From NCBI RefSeq assembly GCF_046630445.1, contig NC_092342.1, forward strand, positions 79,100,001 through 79,164,000: a DNA stretch of 64,000 bases, read 5' to 3'. The DNA comes from Rutidosis leptorrhynchoides (taxonomy: Eukaryota > Streptophyta > Magnoliopsida > Asterales > Asteraceae). How positions within the stretch are numbered: the stretch's first letter is position 1; every line of letters starts with the position of its first letter. The notes under the pieces are model-generated. The model was not told the origin of the DNA. It searched no databases and worked only from the letters and a program-made list of their open reading frames with translations. Shown here piece after piece: positions 1-10,709 of this stretch. Both the position numbers and the translations under genes were made by a program.

Positions 1-290
1 GATATAGAATTCTTCATTATCATTAGGGACATGCGATTTGATCTTTCCCATATATCATAAGTCCTCTTTTGTTCAATCGTACTTTCGTCGATAAGAGGTG
101 CAGGTTGATCAAATCTTAAAGCATAATCCAAATCAGTTATGCCGAGGGAAATCTTAATTTGATCTTTCCACGATGCAAAATTAGTTCCGTTCAAGTGTTC
201 TATGCGAGGAATACAGTTTGCAATAGCAGTGGGTGTTAAAGCTGAAATGTAACGGTCATTAATATTATGCTCATCATTATGCCCATTATT
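1..290 (-). CDS. copia gag N-terminal part (UBN2-type), cut by the window edge
   Basis: The minus strand translates without interruption into a typical copia gag start: ALTPTAIANCIPRIEHLNGT followed by NFASWKDQIKISLGI, then an ERSNRMSLMIMKNSI block at the edge. The L-N-G-x-N-F-x-x-W-K pattern is the hallmark of gag-polypeptides of copia elements (UBN2 domain). I see no convincing ATG for this frame within the first 300 bases; the start may lie further upstream in the leader, possibly across a leader intron as some copia elements use. Fossil or living status cannot be told from this piece. Confidence 0.65.
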
Positions 291-299
291 ATTAAGGAC

Positions 300-1812
300 T
301 AAAATAATTTTCAGGGTACATCAATAAATCAAATTTATAAAATTAGACAATATTAGTGACATAATAATAATAACAATAATAACACCAACTATAGGGCAAA
401 AGTTGGTATAATTAATTTAATCACAACACGAAATTAAATTTATTGAAGAAGTTGTGAAATCATTGACTTCTCGTTGGTTCCATCAACAATACACTTATAA
501 CTTCTTAATTAAGTAATGCAAAATTAATTTACAAATACATCACCGTTGGGCAGAAATATAAGTAAACTAATTATAAATAATTTGCTAAATACCGTACGAT
601 GTCTGAAAATTATGGGTCATCGTTGGGCTATCCCACAATCCTTAAACACCACACGTAACTTAATATGACTTTTCATTCACCAAAGTTATATCAACTAGGA
701 GCCTTCCGTTGGGCCGACAACTAATCTCAATAATTAGGTAGTCAAATAAAGAATGATACATACATGTTTCATAATGCCCTATATTATATATAGAGAAAAA
801 CTATAAAACAAAAACAGTTTTAATGAATTTGTTTTGTATCGATAATTAATGTTCAAACTGTTTAAGTTTGACAATATAAACGAAATATGTGCAATTTATA
901 AACATCATGATTACACCAATAAATTCTAATGTAATAATAGCATTATTATCCATAATATGGTGATGGTAGTTAAAGCGTTCTATTCTTAAGCCATAATAAT
1001 TCATCAATCTATAATAAATTTAAATCATGACCAAAAAATAAATAAATAAAATTCATCATCAGTAGTTTAAAGTTACACTAGTTAATTCACTAACAATAGT
1101 TCTTGAGTGTACCTATAATTAATGATACTTACATGATGTGATATTTTATTATTGTAAAATGCTACTTCACATCCATAATATGAGTAGACGTTTTGGATTA
1201 TGTAAAAAGTTAAATAGTCCATAAACAGCAAAAAAAAATATAATGCATGCGAACAAATTTCCGTTAGTTACATCATGCAATCAAATCAAGATTAAAATAA
1301 TAAGAAAAATAATGGATGATCTAGATCATACCTAAATTCAGATTTAGCTTTATATGGGCTGTGATATTTCTATAAATACTATTGACCACCACCACATTTA
1401 TGCATACATGTGCCGGATTCATTAAAAGTTACTAGAAAAACTGTCATCACCAACCATATTTTAAGAGGAAGATTGTGATTAAAACCAATATTTATGTTTA
1501 TTGCATACCAACTGTTTGGTAAAATGCATCCAGCAGATAATATTGAATAATAGTATTTTGTTTTAGAGTATCACGTGTTATCTTGTTGTAAAGTATTTCA
1601 ATATTTGGTAATGGTGTATGTATAATGTATGACACTGAGTAAGCAGTAAAGAAAAGATGAATTACAAGATTACAATATTTGGATCATCATCATCATATAA
1701 TATCCGAATGTTAACTGAAATTTTGATAACATTTGATTATGACTGGTAAGAAAAATTAAATTATAAAATTTATGGTCATCGATCATAATTCGAATTGTAT
1801 ATGATGTTTATT
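300..1812 (-). other. non-coding leader of the left copia element
   Basis: About 1.5 kb of AT-rich sequence lies between the PBS and gag. I see no gene. It carries a short GC-containing motif four times at a spacing of roughly 70-85 bases: CGTTGG at 474, 544, 621 and 707 (plus sense), three of them extended to CGTTGGGC, that is GCCCAACG in the element's own sense. An RNA-level role (packaging, dimerisation) would be a guess. Confidence 0.4.
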
Positions 1813-1827
1813 TGCTCTGATACCACA

Positions 1828-2297
1828 TGTTATACATAACATAATATTTCATCATGTAATTCATTAGATAAAGATTAAGACATGAAGATGTAAGGCTTAC
1901 TTGAATGGAAAGATGAAGCCATAAGAACACAACTAGGATGTTTGATCTTCTACTTGATCCTCTCCTTTAGTGATGGACTTAGAGTAATTGTAATGTGTTG
2001 TTGTTGTGTGTACATAGAGGTGAAGAATGAGCCTCTATTTATAGGAGAGGTCAAGGAGGGATCAACTCCAAATATTAAAGAGTATGCAACTTAATATCTC
2101 CCATCAAGATTAGTTAAGTGCATTCATTATGGTATTTAAGTATGATCATAAAAGACAACATGTAATCTCACCATATCAATAAGATGGTGACTTGTTATTA
2201 ATAATGATATCTTGTGATCTCACCATATCAATAAGATGGTGACTTATTTTTAATAGGTTAGGACACATTAATGTAGGAGTAATAAATAAGTCTAACA
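1828..2297 (-). repeat. LTR of the left copia element
   Basis: 470 bp, beginning TGTTAGACTT and ending TATAACA on the minus strand (TG...CA ends), followed after two bases by the primer binding site. A good TATA box, TATAAATAG, lies at 2043-2035 on the minus strand. The LTR contains a duplicated block, CTCACCATATCAATAAGATG, starting near 2168 and again near 2220 (plus sense). Confidence 0.75.
2035..2043 (-). promoter_or_regulatory. TATA box of the left copia LTR
   Basis: TATAAATAG in minus-strand sense, about 255 bp inside the LTR, followed downstream by a G/C-containing stretch as in other copia LTR promoters. The call rests on motif and position only. Confidence 0.5.
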
Positions 2298-2386
2298 GTA
2301 TCAACCTAGATTACGATCCTTTTTCTTTTCTCACGTACATCGATCTATTCTTTTCATCACGGTCACCGCGGCTTCTTCTTTTACCG

Positions 2387-4260
2387 ATGATGGATCATTG
2401 CCTCTTAATGCGATTCTTCATATGATCACAATCAAGCTAACATCATCTAAGTATCTAATATGGCACCATCAATTACTTATGCTTCTCTCATACCAAAAAC
2501 TATTGTTGTATATTGATGGCACGCTACATGTGCATTCGCCAACAATCATTGATGACGGCAACACCTCACCCTATCTCGCATATCTCACTAGGCTTGAATC
2601 GGATCAATGAGCACTCATTATCCAATCCTCTATTTCTGAAGAAGAAATGTGAATTTTTCTTAGATTAAAAGTTGCCCGTGAAGTTTGAACGACTCTTGAA
2701 TGTGACACTCTCAGCTGACATGTTGACGAAAGTGTACAATAGAGTCTGTTCCCGTAATTCGTGTACTTCTTTCTCAGTGAGTTCGTTGGAGCTTGAAATT
2801 GAGTATCATTGAATTGAGCCTGTCGTATCTTTCCCAACCCAAGACAACAAGGCGTTAACAGAACTACGACAACTCCGAATGCATCAGGCCGCTTTTAGCT
2901 CCTTGTCATTTGATATGGGGGAATCAACCTCGAAGAAGGGAGTGAATAAGGTAGTTAAGAAAAAAGTTAGCCTGGGTTGGGAAGGGAAGAGCAAAATGCT
3001 TAGAGCTTTTTATCAAGCAGCCTACTCTGTGTTCCAACTGTAATGAAGGGGACATGATCGAAGATCATTACAATCATGAATCTGTATATAGAATGCACAT
3101 GTTGCGAGATAGTCTTCGACAACTCCAAAAAGGCACATATAGTGTCTCTGAGTTTAGTCACAAGTTTAAATCAATCAGTGATCAATTATCTGCAATTGAA
3201 CATCTCATTTAATGATGTTGATAAGAGTCACTTTTTGTGCGACCTTGTCTCCTATTTTGAAACTTTTTATACTACACAACAGACAATCAAAGCTTGACCT
3301 AGCTTTCGTGAATTACTTGCTCAAGCTGAAAGTCACGAGTTGTTTCTCGTTCATGTTTAAACAACCGTGCTTCCCCCTACTGCCTTCACGATTCGGTCAA
3401 ATGCAAACCATAACTGTAATTTTTATTTTTTTAACAATGGTCGCATCTTCTCTACCAATTCTCGCAGACGAGGTCGTGGTTTCTCTGGTCGATATAACAA
3501 TTTAAATAAAAGAGGGTGTGGCCAACGAACTCCTCATTGCCAACTATGACGTACTAATTTACACTATGCATCTTATTGTCCAGATCTTCAAACTTATGCC
3601 ACTCTATCCCTTTCTTTGATGCGAATTTGATTCAAGCTTTTTCTAATTGTCATGTCACTAGTAATGCAACTGCACATATGACACCCTCTTTATCTACCTT
3701 GGATTCCACCGAACCCTATAAAGGTAATCAAAAGGTCATAGTTGGTAATGGACATTAGTTATCAATCTCCCATCATGGTCAAGCAACCTTTTCTAATAAT
3801 ATCTTGTTTACCTTATATGCTTGTCGTTCCATATATTACCAAAAATTTGTCATCTATTAATAAATTAACTGTTGATAATCCTGTTGATATATTGAAAATT
3901 CGTTTCTAATTTAGAACAAGAGGTAGTAGCAACTGGTCGACTTCATCATGAGCTTTATGTATTACTAGAAGGAGGGCACAAGGCATTCATATCAAAATTG
4001 CAGTCACATCGCCTGCACGAATCTTTTGAATTATAGCACAGTCGTTTAGGACATGTTTAGTTTATTGTTATTTCTTTATAAATAAACTCGGTAGGTTATT
4101 GGTCACTTCTATTTTATCGAAACCGCACCTATGTTTTCCTTGTTAGCTTTCCAGAAGTAAATGTTTAGTTTTGATATTAATGAAAAATGCGCTTCTAAAG
4201 TTTTAGATTTAATTCATTGTGATTTATGAGGACATGCACTAGTTAATTCTATTAATTGAT
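2387..4260 (+). mobile_element. old, decayed Ty1/copia gag to integrase remnant
   Basis: In broken frames this stretch resembles copia gag (YLIWHHQLLMLL; SEFSHKFKSISDQLS; FRELLAQAESHE), then the gag-pre-integrase region (VATGRLHHELYVL; HRLHES followed by a HSRLGHV-like block near 4030) and a short integrase start. It is clearly a fossil with many breaks and no LTR I can assign. The younger copia element at 4325 sits just beyond its right side, so this one is the older of the two. Confidence 0.65.
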
Positions 4261-4324
4261 ATTTTTATTATCTTATAATTGAATTTATTATCTTATATCT
4301 TTATTATCTTTATTAATGGATATC

Positions 4325-4636
4325 TGTTATAAAAGTAATAATTGGATGATAATTTTATTATTATTATAGATATTGCATAGTATATTTTTTGAGTATAAAT
4401 AGGTGTGTTGAGTTAGAGTTTATTGTATATATTTTTTGGTTAACAAAAACACTCTCTCTCTCTAGATTCCAAATGCCACCAAACTCTCATTGTACATTTT
4501 TCTATAAATAAAAAAACCAATTACTCATACCTTTTGTTCAACCTTTGTTTTCTCTGTTTTACAGTATCTCTATCTCTATATACCTTCTACAGTCAAGAAC
4601 CACTAAAGGTAGTTATAAGCCTACTGAATTATAACA
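4325..4636 (+). repeat. 5' LTR of the young copia element
   Basis: It starts TGTTATAAAAG and ends GAATTATAACA. A TATA box, TATAAATA, lies at 4394-4401 and a CT-repeat near 4452. It is the same length as the LTR at 10393-10704 and differs from it at three positions by my count. Confidence 0.92.
4394..4401 (+). promoter_or_regulatory. TATA box of the young copia 5' LTR
   Basis: TATAAATA about 70 bp into the LTR. The same motif is conserved in the 3' copy. Confidence 0.5.
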
Positions 4637-4806
4637 CGTTATCAGCACGATTATCTCAACATTTATACTAAATATGGTTGGCTCTGCCACCTAACTAATA
4701 TATGGTCGGTTATACCACCTAAATGATATATGGTCGACACTGTCGCCTAATTTACATTTATGTTATCTAACATTTATTTATGTATACTAACATTTACAGT
4801 TATGTT

Positions 4807-5008
4807 CACTAACATTTATATTTATGTTATTTAAGTTATATATGGTCGGTTATACCACCTGAATTATATTTTCTGTAATCTAACTCTTATTAACTTCACT
4901 AACATTTATATTTATGTTATTTAAGTTATATATGGTCGGTTATACCACCTGAATTATATTTTCTGTAATCTAACTCTTATTAACTTCACTAACATTTATA
5001 TTTATGTT
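4807..5008 (+). repeat. 90-bp tandem repeat in the copia leader
   Basis: CACTAACATTTATATTTATG begins at 4807, 4897 and 4987, giving two full 90-bp units and a partial third. The units contain the line TATGGTCGGTTATACCACCT, which also recurs with variation before the array (from about 4675). The repeat lies in the non-coding leader of the element. Confidence 0.85.
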
Positions 5009-5024
5009 AATAAGACCTCATGAT

Positions 5025-5092
5025 TGTACGCAACACGTCATTTGACAACACGGTACTTTATGTACGCAACACGTCATTTGACAACACGGTAC
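5025..5092 (+). repeat. 32-bp direct repeat in the copia leader
   Basis: TGTACGCAACACGTCATTTG (plus 12 more bases, ending CGGTAC) occurs at 5025-5056 and again at 5061-5092. The copies look identical and are separated by four bases. Confidence 0.85.
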
Positions 5093-5227
5093 CATGGGTC
5101 GAGATTAATTCCGATCAATACGAATACGACGGGGTCTTTATATGTTATCTAACATTTATGATTACTTATGCAATTAATCATTATTTATTTCATGCATACT
5201 AATGTTTATTCTTAAATTTATAATTTT

Positions 5228-5440
5228 AAAAGTTAAAATAAAAATAGTTTGTATTTTTATTAAAAGTAAATCTTAAAAGTTAAAATAAGAAAAAGTAGTT
5301 TGTACTTTTATTAAAAGTAAATCTTAAAAGTTAAAATACAAAAAGTAGTTTGTATTTTTATTAAAAGTAAATTTTAAAAGTTAAAATAAGAAAAAGTAGT
5401 TTGTATTTTTATTAAAAGTATATCTTAAAAGTTAAAGTAA
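5228..5440 (+). repeat. AT-rich tandem repeat, unit about 55-60 bp
   Basis: Four imperfect copies built around AGTAGTTTGTATTTTTATTA followed by AAAGTAAATCTTAAAAGTTA. The array lies in the non-coding part of the copia element between the 5' LTR and integrase. Confidence 0.75.
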
Positions 5441-7120
5441 GAAAAAAAAGGGATGGTAAAATGGAATAGTTTTTTGTCAAAAATGAAGTATTGAAAATGA
5501 AGTGGTCTCCTTCTATAACTAAAAAAAAATATACATATACTTTTATCAAATGAATTTTTTTGTGGCCGACAATTTCAAACACGAGTCCGTGTTTAGTTTA
5601 TCAAGAATATCTCTTGCTTTGGTGAAAGGTCACGATCACGATATCAGGTGTTGTGAAAGAATTAAAAAATTGGTCAAGTGGCCTTTTAAAAATTAGAAAA
5701 AAAATTTAAACAAAAAGTTTTTTTTATATATTTATAATTTACGGGTAACGTAAAAAAAAGGAAGTTTTTTAAAAAAAAAAACAAAGAAAGTGTTTAAATG
5801 AGTTTTACAGAAAGGGGGAAAGCAAAGTAAAAAAAAACTTTTTTCCCAAACAAAGGTAAATGAAAGTAGGACTTAATACAAGAAAAAAGTAAACATCTCC
5901 TAGACATGATAAAATCTATCAATGATAAGTATTAGACTTGATGAGCTAAATGTGACAAAAATGTTTCAACATGTCTTATGTTAATTTTTCTAAAATAAGT
6001 TATTATTATTCCGAGTTTAACACATATACATATGTTAATTTAAAACAACATTTTTGTTCTTATGTAGTGTTGGGTTGCAATTTTGGTTGTATGCCATAAT
6101 TCCATCCAGTAGAGTGACAATAGAAAACTTTTGATGATAATCAATAAAAAACTTTTTTCCAAACTTGTCAAATGTTTTGTTAAAAACGTGACCGTTGAAA
6201 AAAGGAGGTTGAATAATAAAACTTAAAAAACAAATTATTTTTTTTAAGAGTGTGCATTAAAATGGCCCGTTTAATAATGGGGAGTAAAAATATAGTCAAA
6301 TTGTTTCAACGAACAAGGGTTCAATTGGATGTCTCTTAAAAAAAATCCGCGGGTACGGGTGATGGATCCAATGGATCCGCATCCACGACCCGCGGGTGCT
6401 ATCCCTAATTGTGACAAGTACAAATCAACTAAAAGTCTAAAAAATAAATGCTCTTATAGGGACCAAATGTTCACAATAATTGCCTAAGCTAGATATGAAA
6501 TAAATAGTTCATAAAAAAAAAAGAGGTCGTTGTGCGTTTTCGGGATGATAGCCGAAATACACTTACAAAAGTAGGTCAGCCGTCAATTCTTTATGGCCAT
6601 ATCAACATAGATCAATAAAATCATTTATGGTTTTGATAAAAGATTAATTAAAAATTAATTGTTTTTTTGGTCTTGGATTCTCGGTAACAAAAGCAAAGGT
6701 TGTTTTTGGTTGCCACAACAAACAAGACAGAGGTTGTTGACTTTTGTTGTTAAACATGGCACAAGTGAACAATAACAATAGATTATTGTTTTTGAAAAGA
6801 ATAATGATGCGTTAATTTTATTGTATAAAATAAAATTAAAGAAAATGGTTTTCATTGATGACTATGAACAAACGCAAACAAAGTGTTTGTGGTATTTGGT
6901 GATTAAAAAAAAAGTGCATCTAAAGTTTCTACTGAAAATAATATGCATCTAAAGCTTCTACTGAAAATTAATGTGCAAGATACAACGTATAACTATATGG
7001 TCAAATTCATTTGAGCCTTCGGAGTCACAAGTATATGATGTATATATATATTACTCAATTAACAAAATAGTAAATCTAAATTAATTCATATGAATAGTAA
7101 AACGAAATTAATTAATTTAC
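5441..7120. other. non-coding interior of the copia element, no gene recognised
   Basis: About 1.7 kb of AT-rich sequence with short homopolymers. I see no gag or protease similarity and no long open frame on either strand. A GC-rich inverted repeat at 6349-6405 is listed separately. Confidence 0.5.
6349..6405. repeat. GC-rich inverted repeat, possible hAT MITE remnant
   Basis: CCGCGGGTACGGGTGATGG is followed, after a doubled ATGGATCC, by a near reverse complement ending GACCCGCGG. The right side continues TGCTATCCCTA, which resembles the TAGGGAT(A/G)GCA ends of plant hAT-type MITEs. The left end is not recognisable and no target duplication was found, so this is a tentative call. Confidence 0.35.
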
Positions 7121-7132
7121 TATTCACATAAA

Positions 7133-7400
7133 AAAGCGCATATGATAAAAAGCGCATCGCATATGATAAGCGCATATGATAAAAGGCGAATATGATGAAA
7201 AGCACAACGCATATGATGAAAATCGCATATGATTAAAAGCGCATATGGTGAAAAACACAGCGCATATGATTAAAAGCGTATATGGTGAAAAGGATATATG
7301 ATAAAAAAAACACATATGGTGATTTATAAAAAAAAAAAAAAAACATATATGGTGATTAATGGAAAGCACATATGGTGATTAATGAAAAGTATATTGTGAA
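7133..7400 (+). repeat. CATATG-rich minisatellite just before copia integrase
   Basis: Roughly fifteen irregular copies of a 12-20 bp unit of the form GCGCATATGATGAAAA, drifting to CACATATGGTGATTAATGAA towards the right end. It abuts the first recognisable integrase codons. The palindrome CATATG recurs in most units. Confidence 0.75.
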
Positions 7401-7419
7401 AAAGAATCACAAATGTTTC

Positions 7420-8690
7420 TTGAAAGAATTCAAGGTAAGATATATGAACCAATTCATCCATCATGTGAACCATTTTGATATTTCATGGTTCTAATAGACG
7501 CATCTAGCGGATGGTCTCATATTTGTATGTTATCAAGCCGTAATATGGCATTTGCAAAGTTTCTTGCACAAATTATTAAATTGAGAACACATTATTCTGA
7601 TTACACCATTAAAAGGATGAGACTTGATAATGCTGGTGAGTTAACATCTCAAGCATTTAATGATCATTATATATCTACAGGGATTGTTGTTGAACATCCA
7701 GTTGCTCATGTGCATACACAAAATTGGTTTAGCTGAATCAATAGATAAACGCTTACAGCTAATAACTAGACAATTGATAATGAGTACAAATCTCTCAATA
7801 TTTATATGTGGACATGTAAATTTACATGCTGCGACATTAATTCGCATTATACCATGTGGAAGTCGTAAATATTTTCACTTAATACTTGATTTTGGCCAAG
7901 AGCCAAATATTTTCTACCTTAAAACATTGGTTGTGCAGTGTATGTTCCAATTGTATCACCACAACACAATAAAATGGTTCTTCAAAGAAAGATGATAATA
8001 TATTTTGGATATAAAACATCTTCAATCATAAGATATATTGAACCCATGATGGGTGATGTTTTTACAGCACGTTTTGCTGATTGTCATTTTAATAAAACAT
8101 TGTTCCCTAGATTAGGGGGAGAAATAAAAATAAAAAATAAAATGATGCTTCATGATGTGAACATCAATTAAGGTATATTGAACTCGCACAAAAGAATGTG
8201 AAACGAAAGTTCAAAAATAATGCATATGCAAGAACTTGCAAATTAATTACTTTATGCATTTACAGATATAAAAAAGTGACTAAATCATATATACCAGCGA
8301 TAAATGCTCCAGCTCGAACTGAAATTCCAAAAGCTGGCAATAATGTGACTGTTGAGTCTTTGCCACTCATCAAACGTGGAAGATCAATTGGTTCCGAAGA
8401 TAAAAATCCTCGAAAAAGAAAATCAGCTGATAATGAGGTAAAAGAAAGTGTTCAAGAAGAACTACAAATCAATACTCCTTCTGCAGAGGAGATTGATGAT
8501 GTCAATACGGAATTTTCAATCAATTACGCACATTCAAAAATATTATGGAACCGAAATGAAATGAAAAATCTTGATGAGATATTTTCATATAATGTTGCAT
8601 ATGACATCATGAATGATGATGATGACCCAGAACCAAAATCTGTCATGGAATGTCAAAATAGACATGATTGGGATCATTGAAAAGGAGCAA
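7420..8690 (+). pseudogene. copia integrase core and linker region (fossil)
   Basis: The stretch 7485-7736 reads MVLIDASSGWSHICMLSSRN, then IKRMRLDNAGE and VEHPVAHVHTQN, the conserved integrase core of this copia lineage. Later blocks (FGQEPNI near 7890, RYIEPMMGDVFTARFADCHF near 8030-8090) are the C-terminal integrase and linker motifs, and 8198-8680 is the low-complexity acidic linker before reverse transcriptase. The region holds a few breaks. It belongs to the 4325-10704 element. Confidence 0.8.
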
Positions 8691-8758
8691 TACGAGCTGA
8701 ATTTGAATCACTCAATAAAAGAAAAGTTTTCGGATCTATCATTCTCACACCTAAAGAT

Positions 8759-10240
8759 GTGAAACCTGTGGGATATAGATGGGTTTTTGTGCGAAAAAGA
8801 AATGAGAAAAATGAAGTTACAAGGTATAAAGCTAGACTTGTAGCTCAAGGTTTTTCTCAAAGACCGGGAATTGATTATGAGGAAACTTATTCTCCTGTTA
8901 TGGATGCAATTACTTTTAGATACTTAATCAGCCTGGCAGTTTCTGAAAATTTAGAAATGCATCTCATGGATGTTGTGACTGCTTATCATTATGGATCACT
9001 TGATAGTGATATATATATGAAGATACCTGAAGGATTTAAGGTATCAGAAGCAACCAATGCAAAACCCAAAGAAATGTACTCAATCAAGTTACAAAGGTCT
9101 TTATATGGGTTGAAACAATCGGGTCGCATGTGGTATAAACGATTAAGTGATTACTTGATAAGCAAAGGGTATACCAATAATCTTATTTGCCCATGTGTTT
9201 TCATTAAGAAAACAACATCCGGATATGTGATCATAGCTGTTTATGTTGATGATCTTAATATCATAGGTACAAATAAAGAGATCCATGAAGCCATTCAACT
9301 TCTAAAGAAAGAATTTGAAATGAAAGATCTCGGAAAAACCAAGTATTGCCTTGGTTTACAAATTGAACATATGCCTAATGGTTTACTTGTACATCAAACA
9401 ACATATACTGAAAAGATTTTAAAACGTTTTAATATGGACAAGGCAAAACCATTAAGTACTCCTATGGTTGTTAGATCACTTAATGTTGACACTGATCCAT
9501 TTCGTCCCTGTGAAGATCATGAAGATATCCTGGGACCAGAAGTACCATATCTTAGTGCAATTAGAGCTCTTATGTATCTTACAAATTGTACAAGACCTGA
9601 CATTTCTTTTGCAGTTAATTTGTTGGCAAGGTTCAGCTCAGCTCCTTCCAAAAGACACTGGAATGGGATCAAACACATATTTCGATACCTTCGAGGAACT
9701 ACTGATTTAGGATTATTTTATTCTAACGAATCAAAACAAGATTTGGTTGGTTATGCAGATGCAGGTTATTTATCTGATCCACATAAAGCTAAATCTCAAA
9801 ATGGATATGTATTCCTAAATGGAGGTACCGCAATATCATGGCGTTCTCAAAAACAAACACTTGTTGCAACATCATCAAATCATGCCGAAGTAATTGCATT
9901 ACATGAAGCCAGTCGGGAATGTTTTTGGTTGAGATCAATGACACAATTCATTACTGATTCATGTGGACTAGAACGCAATAAAAGTTCAACAACTATCTAT
10001 GAAGATAATGTAGCTTGCATAACACAGATGAAAGAAGGGTATATCAAAAGTGACCGAACAAAACACATACCCCCTAGATTCTTCTCATACACTCAAAATC
10101 TCATTAAGGACAACCAGATTGAAATGAGATATGTTCAGTCCAGCAAAAACTCTGCTGACCTTTTCACCAAAGCACTTCCAACTGCTATTTTCAGAACACA
10201 CGTTCATAATATTGGCATGAGGCATGTTCAGAAGATGTAA
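8759..10240 (+). CDS. copia reverse transcriptase and RNase H frame
   Basis: An open frame of 493 codons. The reverse transcriptase (RVT_2 type) starts with GYRWVFVRKRNE and YKARLVAQGFSQRPGIDYEE, followed by LYGLKQSGRMWY, and carries the catalytic YVDDLNII block near 9244-9267. The RNase H domain follows (LVGYADAGYLSDPHKAKSQ; EDNVACITQMKEG; DLFTKALP). Codon use is ordinary for a plant copia element. This is the best-kept part of the element and ends about 140 bp before the polypurine tract. As a fossil piece of a non-autonomous copy it is not expected to have a cellular role. Confidence 0.9.
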   Translation: MKPVGYRWVFVRKRNEKNEVTRYKARLVAQGFSQRPGIDYEETYSPVMDAITFRYLISLAVSENLEMHLMDVVTAYHYGSLDSDIYMKIPEGFKVSEATNAKPKEMYSIKLQRSLYGLKQSGRMWYKRLSDYLISKGYTNNLICPCVFIKKTTSGYVIIAVYVDDLNIIGTNKEIHEAIQLLKKEFEMKDLGKTKYCLGLQIEHMPNGLLVHQTTYTEKILKRFNMDKAKPLSTPMVVRSLNVDTDPFRPCEDHEDILGPEVPYLSAIRALMYLTNCTRPDISFAVNLLARFSSAPSKRHWNGIKHIFRYLRGTTDLGLFYSNESKQDLVGYADAGYLSDPHKAKSQNGYVFLNGGTAISWRSQKQTLVATSSNHAEVIALHEASRECFWLRSMTQFITDSCGLERNKSSTTIYEDNVACITQMKEGYIKSDRTKHIPPRFFSYTQNLIKDNQIEMRYVQSSKNSADLFTKALPTAIFRTHVHNIGMRHVQKM

Positions 10241-10383
10241 CAACTCAGGCGTTGCCTACTTGAGGGGGAGTCAACTCTATGCTGCACTCTTTTTCCCTTA
10301 GCTAAAGTTTTATCCCAAAGGGTTTTCTTTAGCAAGGTTTTTAACGAGGCAGTACTAGTTATTCACTAATAAAATTATCATCC

Positions 10384-10392
10384 AAGGGGGAG
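10384..10392 (+). other. polypurine tract of the copia element
   Basis: AAGGGGGAG directly abuts the first base of the 3' LTR, as expected for the plus-strand primer. A similar GAGGGGGAG lies at about 10262-10270. Confidence 0.75.
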
Positions 10393-10704
10393 TGTTATAA
10401 AAGTAATAATTGGATGATAATTTTATTATTATTATAGATATTGCATAGTATATTTTTTGAGTATAAATAGGTGTGTTGAGTTAGAGTTTATTGTATATAT
10501 TTTTTGATTAACAAAAACACTCTCTCTCTCTAGATTCCAAATGCCACCAAACTCTCATTGTACATTTTTCTATAAATAAAAAAACTAATTACTCATACCT
10601 TTTGTTCAACCTTTGTTTTCTCCGTTTTACAGTATCTCTATCTCTATATACCTTCTACAGTCAAGAACCACTAAAGGTAGTTATAAGCCTACTGAATTAT
10701 AACA
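10393..10704 (+). repeat. 3' LTR of the young copia element
   Basis: 312 bp, ends TGTTAT...ATAACA, followed by the target duplication ATATC at 10705-10709. It is nearly identical to 4325-4636. Confidence 0.92.
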
Positions 10705-10709
10705 ATATC

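Larger units (their letters stand above)
1..2297 (-). mobile_element. Ty1/copia element, 5' part only (runs off the left edge)
   Basis: Read on the minus strand, the order is LTR (2297-1828), a tRNA-iMet-type primer binding site TGGTATCAGAGCA (1825-1813), a long AT-rich leader, and the start of gag from about 290 to the window edge. The rest of the element lies outside the window, so I cannot tell whether it is whole. The visible gag frame is open from about 290 down to 1. No second LTR is present, so age cannot be judged. The family is copia, from the UBN2-type gag start and the PBS. Confidence 0.75.
4325..10704 (+). mobile_element. Ty1/copia element, both LTRs and target duplication present
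   Basis: 6,380 bp, flanked by the 5-bp duplication ATATC (4320-4324 and 10705-10709). LTRs are 4325-4636 and 10393-10704, each 312 bp. By hand I count three substitutions, all transitions, between them (about 1%). At a commonly used plant LTR rate (1.3e-8 per site per year) this is a few hundred thousand years. The recognisable parts are integrase (about 7420-8000), a linker, and reverse transcriptase plus RNase H (8759-10240). The polypurine tract AAGGGGGAG lies at 10384-10392. A TTATCAGCACGA motif after the 5' LTR (4645-4656) is the likely primer binding site. The pol part has a few breaks, so the copy looks non-autonomous. Confidence 0.9.

Noticed and set aside
4807-5092. Regular direct repeats resembling a CRISPR-like array
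   Set aside because: Units are adjacent without unique spacers, lie in a plant retrotransposon leader, and no cas genes exist here.
7124-7369. 81-codon minus-strand frame rich in His, Phe and Cys
   Set aside because: Product of the CATATG minisatellite read on the other strand.
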